Positions 43,338-55,700 of a DNA stretch of 64,000 nt are shown piece by piece. Source of the stretch: Streptomyces laurentii (GTDB lineage: Bacteria > Actinomycetota > Actinomycetes > Streptomycetales > Streptomycetaceae); the NCBI GenBank assembly GCA_002355495.1, contig AP017424.1, positions 6,017,501 through 6,081,500 on the forward strand, read 5' to 3'. The notes under the pieces are model-generated. The model ran no database searches. It was not told the origin of the DNA and worked only from the letters and a program-made list of their open reading frames with translations. How positions within the stretch are numbered: position 1 is the first letter of the stretch; each line of letters opens with the position of its first letter. A program made the position numbers and the translations under genes.

Positions 43338-46300
43338 ATGACTCCGCTCGTCACCGAAGGCACCCCGGTTCCGCTGACCGCCGCCCAGCGCGGGGTCTGG
43401 TTCGCGCACCGGCTCGCCTCGCCCACCTCGACGTTCAACCTGGCCGACTACCTGGAGATCCGGGGTCCGGTGGACGCCGGTCTCCTCCGGCGCGCGGTCC
43501 GCAGGGCCGAGGTCGAGAGCGGCACCTTCGACGTCACCTTCGGCGAGGGCCCGCAGGGCCCGTACCAGACGGCCGTCGCGCAGGCCGGCGAACTGCTGCG
43601 GGAGATCGACCTCTCGGACCGGCCCGACCCGCACGCCGAGGCACTGCGCTGGATGGCCGAGGACCGGCACACCGCCCTGGACCTCGTCCGCGACCCGCTG
43701 TTCAACGAGGTGCTGCTGAAGCTCGGGGAGGCGCACTTCATCTGGTACAAGCGCTGCCACCACATCCTCATCGACGGCTTCGGCAGCGTGCTCTTCACGC
43801 GCCGGGTCGCCGAGCTGTACGCCGCCGAGGCGGCCGGTGAGGAGCCCGCGGGCGCCCCGCTGAACACCCTCGCCGAGCTGGTCGCCGAAGAGGCCGCCTA
43901 CCGGGCGTCCGACCGCTTCGCGCGCGACCGCGCCTACTGGCTCGCCCGGTTCGCGGTGCAGCCGGAGACCGCGACCCTGTCCGACCGCACGGTGCCGGGC
44001 CGGGCCGGAGAGGTGCTGCCCACCCGCACCGCCGAGCTGCCCGAATCCGCGCTGGCCGCCCTCCGGACCGCCGGCCGCGAGGCCCGGACCACCTGGACGG
44101 TCCCGGTGCTTGCCGCGGTCGCCGCGTATCTGCACGGCATGACCGGGCAGCGCGACCTCACCATCGGCGTCCCGGTCGCGGCCCGGCGCACCGACATCGC
44201 CCGCAACAACCCCGGGATGATGGCCAACCAGCTCCCGCTGCGGCTCACCGTCGACCCGGCCACCACCCGCTCCCAGCTGCTGCGCCAAGTCGCGTCCCGG
44301 CTGGCCGAGCTCCTGGAGCACCAGAACTACCCGTACGACGACCTGCGGCGCGACCTGAAGCTCGTCGGCAGCGGCGGTCACCTCTTCGGGGTGCAGGTCA
44401 ACATCATCCCGGGCAGCGGCGACCTGCTCTTCGACGGCCACCCCACCTACGCCCGCACCCTCCAGGGCGGCCCGGTCCCCGACCTCAACATCAGTGTCCG
44501 CTCCCAGAGCACCGGACAGGGCGCCGCCATCGACTTCGAGGCCCCCGCCGACCGCTACACCGAGGACGAACTCGCCGCCCACCAGGACCGCTTCCTGCGC
44601 TACCTCACCGCGCTGGCCACCGCCCCCGCCGACCTCCCGATCGGCCGCCTCCCGCTCCTCGGCCCCGACGAGCACGAACGCGTCCTCGTGGAGTGGAACG
44701 ACACCGGCCGGCCGGACGCCGGGACCACCTTCCCCGAGCTGTTCGAGCGGCAGGTCCGGGCCACCCCGCACGCCGACGCCGTACGGGCGGGGGAGACCAC
44801 GCTCTCGTACGAACGGCTCAACGCCCGCGCCAACCGCCTCGCCCGCCTCCTCGCCCGCATGGGCGCCGGTCCCGACACCCGGGTCGCCGTCGCCATGGAC
44901 CGCTCACCGGACGCGGTCGTCGCCGTCCTGGCGGTCCTCAAGGCGGGCGCCGCGCACCTTCCGGTCGACGTGTCGTACCCGGCCGAGCGCATCGCGTACA
45001 TGCTGGACGACGCGCGCCCCGCCCTGATGCTCACCACCCGCGCGGCCGCCGCCCGGCTCGACGGCCTCGCCGGCCTCCCCGAGCAGCTGTTCCTGGACGA
45101 GCTGTTCGTCGGCGGCCTCTTCCTGGACGAGCTCGTCCTGGACGAGGCGTCCCTGGCGCCGCACTCCGACGACAGCGACCTCACCGACGCGGACCGGACC
45201 GCGCCCCTGCGCCCCGGTCACACCGCGTACGTCATCTACACCTCCGGGTCCACCGGGCGTCCCAAGGGCGTGCTGGTTCCGCACACCGGGATCGCCGCCC
45301 TCGCCTCCACCCAGGCCGACCGGCTCGCGCTGCGGCCCGGCGAGCGCGTCCTGATGTTCGCCTCGCCCAGCTTCGACGCCTCGGTGTGGGAGCTGGGCAC
45401 CGCGCTCCTCACCGGCGGCTGCGCGGTCGTCGCCCCGGCCGAACGCCTCCAGCCGGGGCCCGCCCTGGCCGCCCTGATCGCCGAGACCGGCGTCAGCTGC
45501 CTGCTGCTCGCGCCCTCCGCGCTGTCCGTGATGGCCGAGGGCTCGATCCCGCCGGGCGTCACGCTGGTCGTCGGCGCCGAGGCGTGCCCGCCCGACCTCG
45601 TGGAGCGCTGGTCGCCCGGCCGCCGCATGGTCAACGCCTACGGGCCCACCGAGTCCACCGTCATCACCACCATGAGCGACCCGCTCGCCGGGCGCACCGT
45701 GCCCCGCATGGGCCGCCCCGTGCACCGCACCCGGGTGCGCGTCCTGGACGAGGCGCTGCGCCCGGTCCCGGCGGGCGTGGCCGGCGAGGTCTACATCGCG
45801 GGCTCCGGCCTGGCGCGGGGCTACCTGAGCCGCCCCGGCCTGTCCGCCGGGCGGTTCGTCGCCGACCCGTACGGCGAGCCCGGCGCCCGCATGTACCGCT
45901 CCGGCGACCTCGCGCGCTGGACGTCCGACGGCGAGCTGGAATACCTGGGGCGCGGCGACGACCAGGTCAAGGTGCGCGGCTTCCGCATCGAGCCCGGTGA
46001 GATCGAGGCGGTCCTCGCGGCCGACCCGGCCGTCGGGCACGCCACGGTCGTCGTCCGCGAGGACGCCCCCGGCGTGCGCCGCCTCGTCGCCTACGTGGTG
46101 CCGGGCCCGGACGCGATGCCCGAGCCCGCCGCGCTGCGGGAGCTGGCCGCCGCCGGGCTGCCCGAATACATGGTGCCCGCCGCCGTCGTGGTGCTCGACG
46201 CGCTGCCCCTCACCCCCAGCGGCAAGCTGGACCGGAATGCCTTGCCCGCACCGGAGTTCACCGGCGCCGCCGAGAGCCGCGCCCCGCGCGACGAGCGCGA

Positions 46301-49300
46301 GCGGCTGCTGTGCGAGCTGATCGGCGAACTCCTCGGCGCCACCGCCGTCGGCATCGACGACAACTTCTTCGACCTGGGCGGCGACTCGATCGTGGCCGTC
46401 CAGTTCGTCACCCGCGCCGCCCGCGCCGGGATCGGCCTCACCCCGCAGGACGTCTTCACGCACCGCACGGTCGCGGCCATGGCCGCCCACGCGGCGGGCA
46501 TCGACGCCCCCGGCGACGAGCGGGCCGGCGCCCCGCCGATCCCCGAACCCGTGAGCCCCGAGGAGGCCGCGGCCCTGCGCGCCCGCTGGGCCGGGCGGAA
46601 CGCGGAGGCGCTGCTCCCGCTCGCCCCACTCCAGGAGGGCATGCTCTTCCACGCCTTCTACTCCGGCGCCGCCCTCCGCGAAGGCGACGCGGACGCCGGT
46701 CCCGACCCGTACAACGTGCAGAAGGTCTTCGGGCTCGCCGGGCCGCTCGACGCCGAGGCGCTGCGCCGCGCCTGCCGGGGCGTACTCGACCGGCATCCCG
46801 CGCTGCGCGCCGCGTTCGACCGCGCCGGGTCCGGGGTGCCCGTGCAGGTGATCTGCGGCGGCCTCGAACCGGACTGGGCGTTCCACGACCTCGCGGACCT
46901 GGCCGAGCCGGAGCGCGCCGCCGCGCTGAGCGGGCTGCTCGCCTCGGACAAGGCCCGCCGCTTCCGGATGGACGCGCCGCCGCTGATCCGCTTCGGCCTC
47001 GTGCGCACCGCCCCGGACGAGCACCTGCTCGTCCTGACGAATCATCACATCCTGTACGACGGATGGTCGTTGCCGCTGGTGCTGCGGGACCTGTTCCTGC
47101 TGTACGCGGACGGCGGAGCCGGGTCCGCACTGCCGTCCGCCGTCCCGGTCTCCGACCACCTCGCGTGGCTCGCCGCCCAGGACCGTACGGCCTCCGAGGA
47201 CGCCTGGCGCACCGCGCTCGCGGGCCTGGACGAGCCGACGCTCGTCGCCCCCGGCGCCCAGGCCGCCACCGGCACCCCGGCCCTCGCCGTCACCGAGCTG
47301 GACGAGGAGCTGACCCGGGCGGTGAACGCGGCCGCCCGCACCCGGGGCCTGACCACCAGCACCGTCGTCCAGGGTGCCTGGGCGCTGCTCCTCGCGCTGC
47401 TCACCGGCCGCGACGACGTCGTGTTCGGCACCACCGTCTCCGGCCGGCCGCCCCTGCTCCCGGGCGTCGAGGAGATGGTCGGGATGCTGATGAACACCGT
47501 CCCGGTCCGGGTCCGCGTCGACCCCGCGCAGCCGTTCGCCGCGCTCCTCGCCACCGTGCAGTCGGAGCAGGCCGCGCTGACTGGGCACCACCACCTCGGC
47601 CTGGCCGCGCTCCAGCGGCTGACCGGGATGCCCGAACTCTTCGACACCAGCACGGTCTTCGAGAACGCCCCGGTGGACCGCGCGTCCATCGGCCGGGCCG
47701 TCCCGGGGCTGCGGATCAGCGTCGAGGAGTCCGACGCCACCGGCGCCACGCACTACCCGCTCAGCCTGATCGCCGCCCCCGGCAACCGGATGCGCCTGGA
47801 ACTCACCTACCGGGCCGACCTGTACGGCGAGGCCGAGGCGAACGCCGTCCTCACCCGGCTCCGGCTCGCCCTCGCGGCGTTCGCCGCCGACCCGGACCGG
47901 CCGGTCGCCGGGATCTCCCTGCTCACCGTCGAGGAGACGGCCGCGGCGCTCACGGCGGGCGAGGGCCCGGTCCGCGCCTTCCCGGACGCCACCCTGCCCG
48001 AGCTGTTCGCGGCCCAGGCTGCCCGCACCCCGGACGCGGTCGCCGTCGTCTGCGGTGCCGAGACCGTCACGTACGCCGGACTCGACGCACGGGCCGGCCG
48101 CCTCGCCGCCGCGCTCGTCGCGAAGGGGGCGGGGCCCGGCCGGGTCGTCGGGGTGAGCCTGCCCCGCTCGGTCGAGCTGATCGTCGCCCTGCACGCCGTG
48201 CACCGCGCCGGGGCCGCCTACCTGCCGATCGATCCGGAGTACCCGGCGGAGCGGGTCCGCAACATGCTCAGCGACGCCGGCCCGGTCCTCGTCATCGACC
48301 CGGCGAACTACGCGGCGCTGGTCTCGGGCGCCCCGGCCGCCGACGGCCCCGCCCCGGACCGCCCGCTGCCGCTGCACCCGGCCTACGTCATCCACACCTC
48401 CGGCTCCACCGGCCGCCCGAAGGGCATCGTCGTGGCGCACGCAGGGGTCGCCAACTACCTGCACTGGATGCAGGACGCGTTCCCGCTCGGCCCCGGCGAC
48501 CGGGTCCTCCAGCGCACCTCGATGAGCTTCGACCCCTCGGTGTGGGAGATCTTCTGGCCGCTGATCACCGGCGCCGCCGTCGTGATCGCCGAGCCGGACG
48601 GGCACACCCGGCCCGGCTACCTCCCCGACCTGATCCGCCGGGAGAAGGTCACCGTCGCCCAGTTCGTCCCGTCCACCCTCGAAGTCTTCGTCCAGGAGCC
48701 GGGCGCGGACCGCTGCGACGGGCTGCGGCGGGTGTTCTGCGGCGGCGAGGCCATGACCTCGGGCCTGGTGGAACGGTTCCGCGCCGTGAGCGGGGCCGCC
48801 CTGCACAATCTGTACGGGCCGACCGAGGTGTCCGTCTACTCCACGAGCCACCTGGCGATCGCGGGCGCCGAACCCGCCGCCGTGCCCGTCGGCCGCCCCG
48901 CCTCCAACTTGCGGGTGTACGTGCTCGACGCCCGGCTGCGGCCGGTGCCCCCGGGGGTGAGCGGCGAAATCTGCATCGCGGGGCGCGGCGTCACCCTCGG
49001 CTACGCGGGCCGGCCCGGGCTCACCGCCGAACGATTCGTCGCCGACCCGTACGGCGCGCCCGGCACCCGGATGTACCGCACCGGCGACCTCGGCCGCCGC
49101 CGGGCCGACGGGGAGCTGGAATACCTGGGCCGCGCCGACCACCAGACGAAGATCCGGGGCCACCGCGTCGAGCTCGGCGAGATCGAGACCGTGCTCACCG
49201 CGGACCCCTCGGTGGCCCGCGCCGCGGCCATCGTCCGGGAGGACCGGGCGGGCGCCCCGCGCATCGTCGCGTACGCCGTCCCCGCCGCGGGTTCCTTCGA

Positions 49301-49781
49301 CGCGGACGCGCTCCGGGAACACCTCGCCGCCTCGCTGCCCGGCTACATGGTGCCGTCCGTCCTGATGGAGGTCGCCGCCCTGCCGCTCACCCCGAACGGA
49401 AAGCTGGACCGCAAGGCCCTGCCCGTACCGGAGTTCTCGGCGGCCCCCGCCGGACGCGAACCGCGCGACGCCCGCGAGACCTTGCTCTGCGGCCTGTACG
49501 CCGAAGTGCTCGGCCTGGAACGCGTCTCGATCGACGACGACTTCTTCGGCCTCGGCGGCGACTCGATCATGTCGATCCGGCTGGCCGGCCGCGCCCGCAC
49601 CGAAGGGCTCGACCTCACCCCGCGCGACGTGTTCACGCACAAGACCGTCGCCGCGCTCGCCCCCCACGCCAAGGACGTCGCGGCGGGCGAGGGCGACTGG
49701 ACCCCCGCCCAGCAGCCCCTCGTCCCGCTCGACCTGGACGAGCTCGAAGAGCTCGAAGCCCAATGGGAGAACTCGAAGTGA
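43338..49781 (+). CDS. NRPS2: starter C-A-T-C-A-T
   Basis: 2147-residue synthetase. Domains with approximate residues: C (10-440, CHHILIDGFGS), A1 (464-970), T (about 1013), C (1094-1530, NHHILYDGWS), A2 (1551-2030), T (about 2072). The first C begins LTAAQRGVWFAHRL and lacks the PLSPLQEGMLFH start of internal domains, so it is starter-type and probably N-acylates the first residue. Manual codes: A1 DAWLVGAVIK, close to a leucine code (DAWLYGAVMK); A2 DPWQFGLVYK, not matched to any residue I know. The C-terminus, PLDLDELEELEAQWENSK, resembles a T-C linker, so another NRPS follows. The stop overlaps the next NRPS start (GTGA). ATG 43338 is chosen at the start of C-domain similarity. Confidence 0.92.
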   Translation: MTPLVTEGTPVPLTAAQRGVWFAHRLASPTSTFNLADYLEIRGPVDAGLLRRAVRRAEVESGTFDVTFGEGPQGPYQTAVAQAGELLREIDLSDRPDPHAEALRWMAEDRHTALDLVRDPLFNEVLLKLGEAHFIWYKRCHHILIDGFGSVLFTRRVAELYAAEAAGEEPAGAPLNTLAELVAEEAAYRASDRFARDRAYWLARFAVQPETATLSDRTVPGRAGEVLPTRTAELPESALAALRTAGREARTTWTVPVLAAVAAYLHGMTGQRDLTIGVPVAARRTDIARNNPGMMANQLPLRLTVDPATTRSQLLRQVASRLAELLEHQNYPYDDLRRDLKLVGSGGHLFGVQVNIIPGSGDLLFDGHPTYARTLQGGPVPDLNISVRSQSTGQGAAIDFEAPADRYTEDELAAHQDRFLRYLTALATAPADLPIGRLPLLGPDEHERVLVEWNDTGRPDAGTTFPELFERQVRATPHADAVRAGETTLSYERLNARANRLARLLARMGAGPDTRVAVAMDRSPDAVVAVLAVLKAGAAHLPVDVSYPAERIAYMLDDARPALMLTTRAAAARLDGLAGLPEQLFLDELFVGGLFLDELVLDEASLAPHSDDSDLTDADRTAPLRPGHTAYVIYTSGSTGRPKGVLVPHTGIAALASTQADRLALRPGERVLMFASPSFDASVWELGTALLTGGCAVVAPAERLQPGPALAALIAETGVSCLLLAPSALSVMAEGSIPPGVTLVVGAEACPPDLVERWSPGRRMVNAYGPTESTVITTMSDPLAGRTVPRMGRPVHRTRVRVLDEALRPVPAGVAGEVYIAGSGLARGYLSRPGLSAGRFVADPYGEPGARMYRSGDLARWTSDGELEYLGRGDDQVKVRGFRIEPGEIEAVLAADPAVGHATVVVREDAPGVRRLVAYVVPGPDAMPEPAALRELAAAGLPEYMVPAAVVVLDALPLTPSGKLDRNALPAPEFTGAAESRAPRDERERLLCELIGELLGATAVGIDDNFFDLGGDSIVAVQFVTRAARAGIGLTPQDVFTHRTVAAMAAHAAGIDAPGDERAGAPPIPEPVSPEEAAALRARWAGRNAEALLPLAPLQEGMLFHAFYSGAALREGDADAGPDPYNVQKVFGLAGPLDAEALRRACRGVLDRHPALRAAFDRAGSGVPVQVICGGLEPDWAFHDLADLAEPERAAALSGLLASDKARRFRMDAPPLIRFGLVRTAPDEHLLVLTNHHILYDGWSLPLVLRDLFLLYADGGAGSALPSAVPVSDHLAWLAAQDRTASEDAWRTALAGLDEPTLVAPGAQAATGTPALAVTELDEELTRAVNAAARTRGLTTSTVVQGAWALLLALLTGRDDVVFGTTVSGRPPLLPGVEEMVGMLMNTVPVRVRVDPAQPFAALLATVQSEQAALTGHHHLGLAALQRLTGMPELFDTSTVFENAPVDRASIGRAVPGLRISVEESDATGATHYPLSLIAAPGNRMRLELTYRADLYGEAEANAVLTRLRLALAAFAADPDRPVAGISLLTVEETAAALTAGEGPVRAFPDATLPELFAAQAARTPDAVAVVCGAETVTYAGLDARAGRLAAALVAKGAGPGRVVGVSLPRSVELIVALHAVHRAGAAYLPIDPEYPAERVRNMLSDAGPVLVIDPANYAALVSGAPAADGPAPDRPLPLHPAYVIHTSGSTGRPKGIVVAHAGVANYLHWMQDAFPLGPGDRVLQRTSMSFDPSVWEIFWPLITGAAVVIAEPDGHTRPGYLPDLIRREKVTVAQFVPSTLEVFVQEPGADRCDGLRRVFCGGEAMTSGLVERFRAVSGAALHNLYGPTEVSVYSTSHLAIAGAEPAAVPVGRPASNLRVYVLDARLRPVPPGVSGEICIAGRGVTLGYAGRPGLTAERFVADPYGAPGTRMYRTGDLGRRRADGELEYLGRADHQTKIRGHRVELGEIETVLTADPSVARAAAIVREDRAGAPRIVAYAVPAAGSFDADALREHLAASLPGYMVPSVLMEVAALPLTPNGKLDRKALPVPEFSAAPAGREPRDARETLLCGLYAEVLGLERVSIDDDFFGLGGDSIMSIRLAGRARTEGLDLTPRDVFTHKTVAALAPHAKDVAAGEGDWTPAQQPLVPLDLDELEELEAQWENSK

Positions 49782-52700
49782 AGCAGACCTCACTGGAAGC
49801 GGTGCTGCCGCTGTCCCCCTTGCAGGAGGGCATGCTCTTCCACGCTCTCTACGACACCGAGGGCGTCGACTTCTACAACATGCAGACGCCCCTGGAGCTG
49901 GCCGGGGCCCTGGACGCGCACGCCATGAAGCGCGCCTGCGGGCAACTCCTGGAACGCCACTCCGGTCTGCGCGCGGGCTTCCTGCAACGCCGATCGGGAC
50001 AGGCCGTCCAGGCCGTGGCCCGTGCCGTCGAGGTGCCCTGGGAGGAGAGCGACCTCAGCGGCTTCGGCGAGTCCGAGCAGCGGGCCCGGCTCACCCGGCT
50101 CCTCGCCGCCGACCGCGAACGCCGCTTCGATCTGGCCCGGCCCCCGCTCGTCCGCTTCACCCTCGTCCGCCTCGGCGCCGAACGCCACGTCCTGGTCATC
50201 ACCAACCACCACATCCTGGTCGACGGCTGGTCCCTGCCCATCGTGCTGCGCGACGTCTTCCGCCTCTACCGGCGCGCCCGGGGCGACGCCGGCCTGCCCG
50301 ACCTGGAGGCGGTCGCCCCGTTCAGCGACTACCTGGGCTGGCTCGGCGCCCAGGACCGGGCCGATGCCGAACGCGCCTGGGCCGAGGCGCTGGAGGGGCT
50401 CGCCGAACCGACGCTGGTCGCCCCGGCGGCCGCCGCGGGCACCCCGGGACGCCAGCAGCGCGTCATCGCGGACCTGCCGGCCGAACTGACCGCCGCGCTC
50501 AGCACGGCCGGGCGGCAGCGCGGACTGACCCTCAACACCGTCGTCCAGGGCACCTGGGCGCTGCTCCTCGCCTCCCTCACCGGGCGCGACGACATCGTGT
50601 TCGGGGCCACCGTCGCGGGCCGCCCGCCACAGATCCCCGGCGTCGACCACATGGTCGGCCTGCTCATCAACACCGTGCCCGCCCGGCTGCGCATCGACCC
50701 GGTCGAGCCGCTGTCCGCGATGCTGGCCCGGCTCCAGGACCAGCAGGCCCGCCTCGGCGGCTACCACTACCTGGGCCTCGCCGACATCCACCGGACCACC
50801 GGGCACACCGAACTCTTCGACACCACCGTCGCGTTCGAGAGCTTCCCGATCGACCCGCTCGCCGCGTCCAAGGCGATCCCCGGCATGGCCATCTCCATCG
50901 TGGAGGCCACCGGCCACGACGCCCACGAGGGCACCCACTACCCGCTCAGCCTCGCCGTCTACCCGGGCGACGAACTGCGCCTCGAACTCAACCACCGCCA
51001 GGACCTCTTCGACACCGAGGCGGCGACCGCGCTCCTCGGCCGGCTCCGGCTGCTCCTCGAAGGCTTCGTCTCCGCCCCGGACACCCCGGCCGGTCGCGTC
51101 GACCTCCTCACCGAGGAGGAGCGCCGCCGCACCCTCTACACCTGGAACGACACCGCCCGCGAGGTCCCCGACGCCACGCTCCCCGACGTCTTCGAGGCGC
51201 AGGTGCGGGCCACCCCCGAAGCGACCGCCCTCGTCGGCGGCGGGCAGGCCCTCACCTTCGGCGCCCTCAACGCCCGCGCCAACCGGCTCGCCCGGCTCCT
51301 CGCCGCCCGGGGCGCCGGACCCGACACCCTCGTCGCGCTCGCGCTGCCCCGCACCGCCGACACCGTGGTGGCGATCCTCGCCGTGCTCAAGGCCGGGGCC
51401 GCCTACCTGCCGATCGACCCCGAGTACCCGGCCGCCCGGATCACCGCGCTGCTCGCCGACACCGATCCGGTCCTCCTGGTGACCACGGACGTCGTCGCGG
51501 CCGGGCTCCCGGACGGGGGGCCGGACCGGCTCTCGCTCGACGCCCTCGCCGACCGGCTCGACGGCGGTGCCGGGGCGCCCTCCGACGCCGACCTCACGGA
51601 CGCCGACCGCACCGCCCCGCTGCTCCCCGCGCACCTCGCGTACACCATCTCGACCTCGGGCTCCACCGGCACGCCCAAGGCCGTCGCGGTCGAGCACCGC
51701 GCCCTGGTGAACATGTTCCACAGCCACCGGGACCGGTTCTTCGCGCCGGAGTCCGAGGCGGCGGGCGGCCGTCGGATGCGCGTCGCGCTCACCAACGCGC
51801 TGGTCTTCGACGCCTCCTGGAGCCAGCTCCTGTGGATGACCGGCGGCCACGAACTGCACCTGGTGGACGACGAGACCCGCAAGGACCCGCACGCGCTGAC
51901 CGCGTACGTCACCGAGCGGCGCATTGACGTCCTCGACACCACGCCCAGCTTCGCCCGCACCCTCCTCGCGGCCGGGCTCCTCGCCGCCGGGAGTCACCGC
52001 CCGACCACTCTCGCGCTCGGCGGCGAGGCCGTCGGCGACGACCTGTGGGACGAACTGCGCGCCACCGAGGGCCTGAACGGCTACAACCTGTACGGCCCCG
52101 CCGAGTGCACCGTCGACGCGATGCTCTGCCGCACCGGCGACAGCGAGCGCCCCGCCATCGGCCGCCCCGCGCACAACACCCGCGTCTACCTTCTGGACGA
52201 CCGGCTGCGCCTGGTCCCCGCCGGTACCGACGGCGAGCTGTACATCGCCGGGGCCGGGCTCGCCCGCGGCTACCTCGGCCGCCCCGGGCTCTCCGCCGAA
52301 CGCTTCGTCGCCGACCCCTTCGGCGGGCCCGGCGCCCGCATGTACCGCACCGGCGACCTCGGCCGCCGGCTGCCCGACGGCACGATGGTGTTCGCCGGGC
52401 GCGCCGACGACCAGGTCAAGATCCGCGGCTTCCGCGTCGAGCCCGGCGAGATCGAGGCGGTCTGCGCCGCCGACCCGGCCGTGGCCCGGGCGGCCGTCGT
52501 GGCCCGCGAGGACCAGCCGGGTGTCAAGCGCCTCGTCGCCTATGTGGTGCCCGCCGACGCCTCCGCCGACATCGCCGGGCTGCCCGGCCGGCTCGCCGGG
52601 GCGCTGCCCGCGCACATGGTGCCCGCCGCAGTCGTCACGATGCCCGAGCTGCCGCTCACGATCAACGGCAAGCTGGACCGGCGCGCCCTGCCCGCCCCGG

Positions 52701-55700
52701 AGTTCGCGGGCACGGCCGGCGGCCGGGCGCCGAAGGACGACCGGGAACGGTTGCTGTGCGAGCTGTTCGCCGAGGTGCTGCACGTCGAACGCGTCGGTGC
52801 CGACGACAGCTTCTTCGACCTGGGCGGCGACTCGATCCTCTCCCTCCAGCTGGTCTCCCGGTTGCGCAAGGCGGGGCTCGTGCTCACCCCGAAGGACGTC
52901 TTCACCCACCGCACCGTCGCCGCGCTGGCCACCACCGCCACCGCGACCGCCGAGGCCGAGCCCTCGTTCGTGCCACCGGAGGGGCCGCTGGTCACCCTCG
53001 GCGCCGAGGAGCGGGCGGAGCTGGAGCGGGACTACCCCGGGCACCTGGACGTCCTGCCGCTGACCCCGCTCCAGCAGGGCATGCACTTCCACGCCCTGCT
53101 CGCCGAGGACGGCGTCGACGTCTACAACACCCAGCGCCCCCTGCAACTCGCCGGGGAGCTGGCCCCGGGCGTGCTGCGCACCGCCTGCGAGGCGCTGCTC
53201 GCCCGGCACGACAATCTGCGCGCCGCGTTCGTCCGCCCGGCCGGCGGGGCCGCCGTGCAGGTGGTGCCCGCCGCCGTCGCCCTGCCGTGGACGGACCTCG
53301 ACCTCACCGGGCTCGACGAGGAGACCCAGCGCGACCGGGTCGCCGCCCTGCTCGCCGAGGACCGGGTCCGTCGCTTCGACCTGGCCGAACCGCCGCTGGT
53401 GCGGGTCACCCTGGTCAAGCTCGCCGACGACCGCCACCTCTTCCTCCTGACGCACCATCACATCCTGCTCGACGGCTGGTCGCTGCCCCTGATGTTCCGC
53501 GACCTCTTCGAGCTGTACGCGAACGGCGGCGCCTCCGCGTCCCTGCCGGCCGTCACCCCGTACCGCCACCACCTCGGCTGGCTCGCCTCCCTGGACGGTA
53601 CGGGCGAACAGCTGTGGAAGGACGCGCTGGCCGGGCTCGACGGGCCGACCCTGGTCGCCCCCGGCGCCGACGCGGCCGCCGCCGTCGTCCCGGACCTCGT
53701 CGCGCACCGCCTCGGCGCCGACGAGACCCGTGCGCTCACGGCCGCCGCCCGCGCCCACGGGCTGACCCTGAACACCGTCCTCCAGTACGCCTGGGCGGTC
53801 GCCCTCGGCCGCCTCACCGGCCGCCGCGACGTCGTCTTCGGCGCCACCGTCGCCGGGCGCGCCCCGCAGCTGCCCGGCGCCGAGTCCGTCGTCGGCATGC
53901 TGATGAACACCATCGCGGTCCGGGTGCGCTGGGAGCCCGGGCAGCCCCTCTCCGGCGTCCTGGCCCGGCTCCAGGACGAGCAGGCCGCCCTCGGTGAGGC
54001 GCACCACGTCTCCCTGGCGGCCGTGCAGCAGAGCGCCGGCCACGGCGAACTCTTCGACACCGTCCTCGGGTTCGAGAACACCCCGGTCGACCGGGCCGCC
54101 GTCCAGGAGCAGGTGCCCGGCCTCCGGATCTCCGTGGACGACACCGCGGCGCCCGGCGCGACCCACTACCCGCTCAGCCTGGTCGTGGTCCCCGGCGAGT
54201 GTCTGAGCCTCGAACTGAACTACCGGGGAGACCTGTTCACGCACGACGAGGCGGACCGGCTGCTCGCCGTGGTGGGCCGCGTCCTGGACGCCCTCGTCGC
54301 CACCCCGGACCTGCCGACGGGTCGCATCGGCCTGCTCTCCGCACCCGAGCTCGACCGCCTGGTCGCCGAGCCCAACCGGGAAGCCGACGCCCGGGCCGCG
54401 ACCCCGGCCACCTTCCCCGAGCTGTTCGCCCGGCAGGTCGCCGCCCGCCCGGACGCACCCGCCGTCACCGGACCGGGGGGCACCCTCTCGTACGCCGAAC
54501 TCGACGCCCGCGCCAACCGCCTGGCCCGCGTCCTCGTCTCCCACGGCGCCGGACCCGAACGCCTGGTCGTCGTCGCCATGCCGCGCTCGACGGACTCCGT
54601 GGTGTCGATCGTCGCCGCGCTCAAGGCGGGCGCCGCCTACCTGCCGCTCGACGTCAGCTACCCGGCGGACCGGATCGCGTTCATGCTCCGCGACGCCGCC
54701 CCGCACCTCGTCCTCACCACCCGCGAGGCCGCCGAGGGCCTGCCCGCCCAGGAGGACGGACCCACCCGGCTGTACGTGGACGAACTGACGGTCCCCGAAT
54801 CCACCTCCGACGCCGACCTCACCGACGCCGACCGGACGGGCCCGCTACGCCCGGCGTCCGCCGCGTACGTCATCTACACCTCGGGCTCCACCGGCACCCC
54901 GAAGGGCGTCCTCGTCACGCACGGCGGCCTCGCCTCGATGACGGCCGCCCAGGCCGAAGGGCTCGGCGTGAAGCCGCTCGGCAAGGTGCTGCTCTACGCC
55001 TCGCCCAGCTTCGACGCCTCCGTGTGGGAGCTGTGCACCGCACTGCTCACGGGGTCCTGCGCGGTCGTCGTGCCGACCGGTGAACTCCTGCCGGGGCAGC
55101 CGCTCGTGGACACCGTCGCCCGGTACGGGGTGAACTGCCTGCTGCTGCCGCCGTCCTCGCTGGCCGTGGTCCCCGAGGGCGGGCTGCCCGAGGGCGTCAC
55201 ACTCGTCGTCGGCGGCGAGGCGTGCGCGCCCGACCTGGTGGCCCGCTGGTCCGCCGGACGCCGCATGGTCAACGCGTACGGGCCGACCGAGTCCACCGTC
55301 ATGGCCACCATGAGCGCACCCCTGGCCGGGCGCACCGCCCCGCCCATGGGCCGCCCGGTCGCCGGCAGCCGCGTCTACGTGCTGGACGAGACGCTGCGCC
55401 CGGTCCCGCCCGGGGTCCCCGGCGAACTGCACATCGCCGGTGTCGGGCTCGCCCGCGGCTACCTCGGCCGCGCCGCGCTCACCGCGCAGCGCTTCGTCGC
55501 CGACCCGTACGGCGCCCCCGGCACCCGGATGTACCGCACCGGCGACCTCGCCCGGTGGACCGCCGACGGGCAGCTGGAGTACCTGGGCCGCAGCGACGAG
55601 CAGGTCAAGGTCCGCGGCTTCCGCATCGAGCCCGGCGAGGTCGAGGCCGCGCTCACCGCCGACGCCTCCGTGGAGCGGTCCGTCGTCGTCGCCCGCGAGG

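Noticed and set aside
46310..49777. Upstream extension of NRPS3 inside NRPS2
   Set aside because: Same frame is open but the translation is Arg/Pro-rich noise; similarity and a ribosome site start at 49778.
49790..54706. Long minus-strand frame opposite NRPS3
   Set aside because: Shadow of the NRPS reading frame with no recognisable domain.
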